Origin: Pulveribacter suum
Lineage (GTDB): Bacteria; Pseudomonadota; Gammaproteobacteria; Burkholderiales; Burkholderiaceae_C
Assembly (NCBI RefSeq): GCF_003013695.1
Contig: NZ_CP027792.1
Coordinates: 3,058,501-3,122,500, forward strand
Reading direction: 5' to 3'
DNA: 64,000 nt
Shown: positions 60,541 through 64,000 of the stretch, piece by piece
How positions within the stretch are numbered: position 1 is the stretch's first letter
Layout of the letters: each line of letters opens with the position of its first letter
The notes under the pieces: model-generated
The model's input: the letters and a program-made list of their open reading frames with translations, nothing else
What the model was told of the DNA's origin: nothing
Database searches by the model: none
Position numbers and translations under genes: made by a program

Positions 60541-61410
60541 ATAAAGCGGCGGCTGACCTTCGGGCCGCGTCTTGAAGCGCCGGTGCACCCAGTAGTACTG
60601 CGCCGGCATGGTGCGGATGGCCGCCTCCAGCTCGCGGTTCATGCGGGCGGTGTCGGCCACGGGGTCATCGGTGGGAAAGTGCTCCCAGGCAGGCGTGAGC
60701 TCGGCCACGTAGCCCTGGGGCGTCATGCGGCTGTACAGGGCCAGCACCTTGGCCCGGCCCAGCCGCGCAAAGCGCGACAGCGACGGAATGGTGGCCACGT
60801 CGGGCACGCCGAAGAAAGGCACGAAGACCGAGTCCTGCGGTCCATAGTCCATGTCGGGCAGCAAATACAGCATGCCGCCCTGGCGCAGGCAGGAGATGAT
60901 GGGTTTGACCCCGGCCGTGCGGTTGAGCATGCGCACATTGCCAAAGCGCTGGCGCCCGGCCATGAACCAGGCGTCCAGCACCGGGTTGGGGTGGGTGGCG
61001 AAGATCGAGGTGGACGGGCGCGGCGCCTGCATCAGCAGCGCCAGGCCGCCGGCGTCCATGCCGTAGAAGTGCGGCGCGAAGATGATCGTGGGCGTGTCGC
61101 CCGCCAGCTCGGAGATGGCGCCCACCAGCTGCAGGCGGCTGCGCACCACCGATTCGGGGGCCGACCACAGCCAGCTGCGGTCCAGGAAGGTCTGGCAAAA
61201 CAGCACGAACGACTCGCGCGCCCAGGCGCGGCGCTGCGCCTGCGCCACCTCGGGAAAGCACAGCTGCAGGTTGCGCAGCGCCACCCGCCGCCGCGGCACG
61301 GCCAGCACGAACAGCGCCCGGCCGATGCAGGCCCCCAGGGCGCGCAGCAGGGGCAGCGGCAGACGCGCCAGCAGCCCCATCAGACCCACGCCCAGGCGCG
61401 ACAGCGCCAT
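60538..61410 (-). CDS. LpxL/HtrB-family lipid A acyltransferase (HX4D type)
   Basis: 290 residues from ATG 61408-61410. The catalytic HX4D motif is HFYGMD (114-119); GLALLMQAPRP, GGMLYLLPDMDYG and VPFFG are also typical. Adds a secondary acyl chain to lipid A at the inner membrane. Preceded by a second family member two bases upstream. Confidence 0.9.
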   Translation of the reverse strand: MALSRLGVGLMGLLARLPLPLLRALGACIGRALFVLAVPRRRVALRNLQLCFPEVAQAQRRAWARESFVLFCQTFLDRSWLWSAPESVVRSRLQLVGAISELAGDTPTIIFAPHFYGMDAGGLALLMQAPRPSTSIFATHPNPVLDAWFMAGRQRFGNVRMLNRTAGVKPIISCLRQGGMLYLLPDMDYGPQDSVFVPFFGVPDVATIPSLSRFARLGRAKVLALYSRMTPQGYVAELTPAWEHFPTDDPVADTARMNRELEAAIRTMPAQYYWVHRRFKTRPEGQPPLY

Positions 61411-61412
61411 GC

Positions 61413-62282
61413 TCACGCGCCGCCCTCCTGGTGCTGGGGGCCGGTGTGCCTTTCGCCGCGCGGGCTCTTGTAGCGGGCGTAGCCCCACAGGTACTGCCCG
61501 GGGCTTTGGCGGATCAGGTGTTCCATGGCCTGGTTGATCTGCAGCACGGCCGCATCCAGTTCAGGCGCCAGAGGCTGCTCGCGCATGTCCTCGAAATGCA
61601 GCGTGTAGCCACGCCCGCGCGGCAGCCGCTCGCAGCGCGCCAGCACCACGGCGGCGCCAGTCTGCTGGGCCAGGCGGGCCGCCAGCGTCATGGTGTAGGC
61701 CGGGCGTCCGAAGAAGGGCGACCACACGCCCAGCCCCTGGGGCGGCACCTGGTCGGGCAGCAGGCCCACGGCCTCGCCGCGGCGCAGCGCCTTGATGAGC
61801 TGGCGCACGCCCTGCAGCGTGGTGGGCACGGCCTGGATACCGGGGCGGTTGCGCGCCGTCGCCATCACCCGCGCCAGCCAGGGCTGGCGCGCCGGGCGGT
61901 ACAGGATGGTGATGGGGCCGTGCACCGGCGACCAGCGCTGGGCCGTTGCCTGCACCGACAGCTCAAAGCAGCCGATGTGCGGCGTGAGGAACACCACGCC
62001 CCGGCCGGCCGCCCAGGCGCGCTCCACGCATTCGGCGTTGCGCATCTCGCAGGGCGGCAGCGCGCGGGCCGACCACAGCCGCGGCGCCTCGGCCACCATG
62101 CGCCCCGCGTGCCCCACGGCCGCGCGCACGTCGGCCAGCGTGTAGCCCGCGCCCGCAGCGTTGCCGACGAAGCGGCGCCGGTAGGTCGGCGAGAGGCAAA
62201 ACACCACCCACCCGAGCGCCGCGCCGATGGCGTGCAGCAGCCACAAAGGCAGCGCAGAGAGAAGGCGAAAAAGGGTTGGCAT
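61413..62282 (-). CDS. LpxL/HtrB-family acyltransferase (HX4E type)
   Basis: 289 residues. N-terminal membrane helix (LLSALPLWLLHAIGAALGWVVF); HX4E in PHIGCFE (102-107) where the usual motif has D; ILYRPARQPWL, AVGLLPDQVPP and FFGRPAYTM. Lipid A acyltransferases with E exist, and ornithine/other lipid acyltransferases share the fold. Divergent from metK with its start overlapping the metK promoter. Confidence 0.9.
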   Translation of the reverse strand: MPTLFRLLSALPLWLLHAIGAALGWVVFCLSPTYRRRFVGNAAGAGYTLADVRAAVGHAGRMVAEAPRLWSARALPPCEMRNAECVERAWAAGRGVVFLTPHIGCFELSVQATAQRWSPVHGPITILYRPARQPWLARVMATARNRPGIQAVPTTLQGVRQLIKALRRGEAVGLLPDQVPPQGLGVWSPFFGRPAYTMTLAARLAQQTGAAVVLARCERLPRGRGYTLHFEDMREQPLAPELDAAVLQINQAMEHLIRQSPGQYLWGYARYKSPRGERHTGPQHQEGGA

Positions 62283-62288
62283 TAAAAT
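62283..62288 (+). promoter_or_regulatory. -10 element of metK
   Basis: TAAAAT directly after the divergent lpxL-like ATG. Transcription would start about 62295, the first base of the riboswitch stem. Confidence 0.6.
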
Positions 62289-62294
62289 GGCGCG

Positions 62295-62350
62295 GTCGCC
62301 GAGTTAAATGAGCAACTTGCAGGGCGACGTTAAACACAACTGCTAAAGCG
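62295..62350 (+). promoter_or_regulatory. SAM-II-like riboswitch upstream of metK
   Basis: Stem GTCGCC (62295-62300) / GGCGAC (62323-62328) encloses a loop with GAGTTAAATG and ACTTGCAG, and is followed by CGTTAAACACAACTGCTAAAG. The order stem, CTTGCA, stem, TTAAACA, GCTAAA matches my recollection of the SAM-II consensus. GCAG in the loop can pair with CTGC in the tail as the pseudoknot. The ATG is 76 nt further; a TGGGC/GCCCA hairpin lies at 62380-62393. No search was possible. Confidence 0.7.
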
Positions 62351-62426
62351 TTCGCCATGAAGCTCCCGCAGGGCTTTGGGCAACGCCCAGACAAGCTGCT
62401 GACGACAAACACCGGAGTTTATTCAA

Positions 62427-63608
62427 ATGGCGAACGACTTCCTCTTCACGTCCGAATCGGTCTCTGAAGGCCACCCCGACAAGGTGGCCGATCAGATCTC
62501 GGACGCCATCCTGGATGCGATCCTCGAACAGGACCCGCGCTCGCGCGTGGCCGCCGAGACCCTCACCAACACCGGCCTGGTGGTGCTGGCGGGCGAGATC
62601 AGCACCAATGCCCACGTGGACTACATCCAGGTGGCGCGCGACACCATCCGCCGCATCGGCTACGACAACACCGAGTACGGCATCGATTACAAGGGCTGCG
62701 CGGTGCTGGTGGCCTACGACAAGCAGAGCAACGACATCGCCCAGGGCGTGGACCACGCCAGCGACGACCACCTGAACACCGGCGCCGGCGACCAGGGCCT
62801 GATGTTCGGCTACGCCTGCGACGAGACGCCCGAGCTGATGCCCGCGCCCCTGTACTACGCGCACCGCCTGGTCGAGCGCCAGGCGCAGCTGCGCAAGGAC
62901 GGCCGCCTGCCGTTTTTGCGCCCCGACGCCAAGAGCCAGGTGACCATGCGCTATGTCGATGGCAAGCCGCACAGCATCGACACGGTGGTGCTGTCCACCC
63001 AGCACAGCCCCGACCAGAGCGAGAACGCCACCACCATGAAGGCGAGCTTCATCGAGGCCGTGGTCGAGGAAATCATCAAGCCGGTGCTGCCCAAGGAGTG
63101 GCTGCAGGACACCAAGTACCTGATCAACCCCACCGGCCGCTTCGTCATCGGCGGCCCGCAGGGCGATTGCGGCCTCACGGGCCGCAAGATCATCGTGGAC
63201 ACCTACGGGGGCGCCTGCCCGCACGGCGGCGGCGCATTCAGCGGCAAGGACCCGACGAAGGTGGACCGCTCGGCTGCCTACGCCGCGCGCTACGTGGCCA
63301 AGAACGTCGTCGCCGCGGGCCTTGCGCGCCAGTGCCAGATTCAGGTGGCCTACGCCATCGGCGTGGCGCGGCCGATGAACATCACGGTCTATACCGAAGG
63401 CACGGGCGTCATCTCCGACGAGCAGATCGCCGCCCTGGTACACGAGCACTTCGACCTGCGCCCCAAGGGCATCATCCAGATGCTGGATTTGCTGCGCCCC
63501 ATCTACGCCAAGACCGCCGCCTACGGCCACTTCGGCCGCGAGGAACCCGAGTTCACCTGGGAGCGGACGGACAAGGCCCAGGCGCTGCGGGCAGCGGCGG
63601 GGCTATGA
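62427..63608 (+). CDS. metK: S-adenosylmethionine synthase
   Basis: 393 residues. [18 protein letters not shown] at the N-terminus, [12 protein letters not shown], the [18 protein letters not shown] (in part) P-loop and [11 protein letters not shown]. Makes SAM from methionine and ATP for methylation and for SpeD. The 3' end (from 63571) is echoed twice downstream. Confidence 0.97.
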   Translation: MANDFLFTSESVSEGHPDKVADQISDAILDAILEQDPRSRVAAETLTNTGLVVLAGEISTNAHVDYIQVARDTIRRIGYDNTEYGIDYKGCAVLVAYDKQSNDIAQGVDHASDDHLNTGAGDQGLMFGYACDETPELMPAPLYYAHRLVERQAQLRKDGRLPFLRPDAKSQVTMRYVDGKPHSIDTVVLSTQHSPDQSENATTMKASFIEAVVEEIIKPVLPKEWLQDTKYLINPTGRFVIGGPQGDCGLTGRKIIVDTYGGACPHGGGAFSGKDPTKVDRSAAYAARYVAKNVVAAGLARQCQIQVAYAIGVARPMNITVYTEGTGVISDEQIAALVHEHFDLRPKGIIQMLDLLRPIYAKTAAYGHFGREEPEFTWERTDKAQALRAAAGL

Positions 63609-63651
63609 GCCCCGCGTTTGCCGCCAGGCAAACCCTGGGCCTTTGAGCGAA

Positions 63652-63676
63652 GTTCATATCGCGTAGCGATGTGAAC
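63652..63676. repeat. Stem-loop downstream of metK
   Basis: GTTCATATCGC, loop GTA, GCGATGTGAAC: 11-bp stem with one G-T pair. No T-run follows, so terminator function is uncertain. Confidence 0.6.
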
Positions 63677-63683
63677 GCAGACC

Positions 63684-63803
63684 ACAAGGCTGCAGCGCTG
63701 CGTGCAGCGGCCGGGTTGTAAAGCCCGGAGCCCGCGCCAGCGGGTTCGGCAGCCTTGCGACACAAGGCCCAGGCGCTGCGTGCAGCGGCCGGGCTGTAAG
63801 GCA
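63684..63803. repeat. Two decayed copies of the metK 3' end
   Basis: 63684-63725 and 63762-63803 both resemble 63571-63612 at the end of metK: ACAAGGCcCAGGCGCTGCG, GCAGCGGC-GGG-T. The 383-bp stretch 63609-63991 otherwise holds no gene that I can support. Confidence 0.65.
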
Positions 63804-63991
63804 AGCCCCATCAAGCGTGGGGTGAGCCGGCGCGGCGGCGGTGCGGCCTGGACGGCCTGACAAGGCGGCGCTGTCGATGCCCTCCTACACGTTGCAGTTT
63901 GGCGGGACGACGGGACGCGCCCACGGCGGCCCCTACTCTTGCGCTGCGCCGCCGCACCTGCTGGCGGGCCACACCCAAGGAGGCTCATCCC

Positions 63992-64000
63992 ATGCTCAAG
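63992..64000 (+). CDS. Start of an unidentified gene (partial)
   Basis: Only ATG CTC AAG is in the window. A strong Shine-Dalgarno, AAGGAGG, lies about nine bases upstream. Nothing can be said of the product. Confidence 0.5.

Noticed and set aside
63553..63863. Minus-strand frames with repeated RPLHAAPGP-like peptides after metK
   Set aside because: They arise from the echoed metK tail and have no ribosome binding site or conserved features.

Overview
The window is dense, GC-rich chromosomal DNA with short gaps and many 4-base ATGA start/stop overlaps. Gene order and protein sequence point to a betaproteobacterium of the family Comamonadaceae (Acidovorax / Alicycliphilus / Diaphorobacter type). 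This is inferred from family knowledge, not from a search. No tRNA, rRNA, CRISPR array, prophage or classical insertion sequence was seen. The only mobile-type gene is a REP-associated transposase.

Layout: (1) 1-5.6 kb: histidine genes hisG-hisD-hisC-hisB-hisH on the minus strand, split between hisD and hisC by an unusual RHH-PIN fusion gene and an opposed sirtuin gene. (2) 5.7-11.6 kb: a BolA protein, an ABC exporter and the Mla lipid-transport genes mlaFEDACB. (3) 11.7-13.4 kb: speD-speE behind a long structured leader. (4) 13.5-18.2 kb: lolD-lolC, a conserved unknown and recJ. (5) 18.2-20.1 kb: a CsgG / DUF4810 / GNA1162 lipoprotein operon. (6) 20.1-25.8 kb: tctAB, a lone PulE/GspE ATPase, a spermidine-synthase-like protein and a TatD nuclease. 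(7) 26.0-29.0 kb: a Gly/Gln/Ser repeat protein and a polar amino-acid ABC transporter. (8) 29.2-35.5 kb: glutamate synthase gltBD. (9) 35.5-36.4 kb: a RAYT transposase with its REP sequences. (10) 36.4-47.1 kb: two conserved proteins, dgt, aroB, an Ig-like lipoprotein and pilMNOPQ. (11) 47.4-52.5 kb: PBP1A, cyaY, lptM-lysA and an FNR-type-promoter ODP/MBL protein. (12) 52.6-58.7 kb: msrPQ, cytochrome c assembly system II (resB-ccsB) and a cytochrome c4. (13) 58.8-64.0 kb: the EngB GTPase, an alpha/beta hydrolase, two LpxL-type acyltransferases and metK behind a SAM-II-like riboswitch.

Much of the content concerns the cell envelope: Mla, Lol, LpxL, PBP1A, LptM, type IV pilus, and periplasmic Met-sulfoxide repair and cytochrome c maturation. 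S-adenosylmethionine links metK (synthesis), speD (use) and the metK riboswitch. The most notable observations are the RHH-PIN fusion with a degraded PIN active site, a family of about 50-bp palindromic repeats that supply start codons, stop codons and one ribosome binding site to neighbouring genes, the SAM-II-like element at metK, a Gly/Gln/Ser repeat gene with its own terminator, and FNR-like sites at the ODP/MBL gene and the cytochrome c assembly genes.
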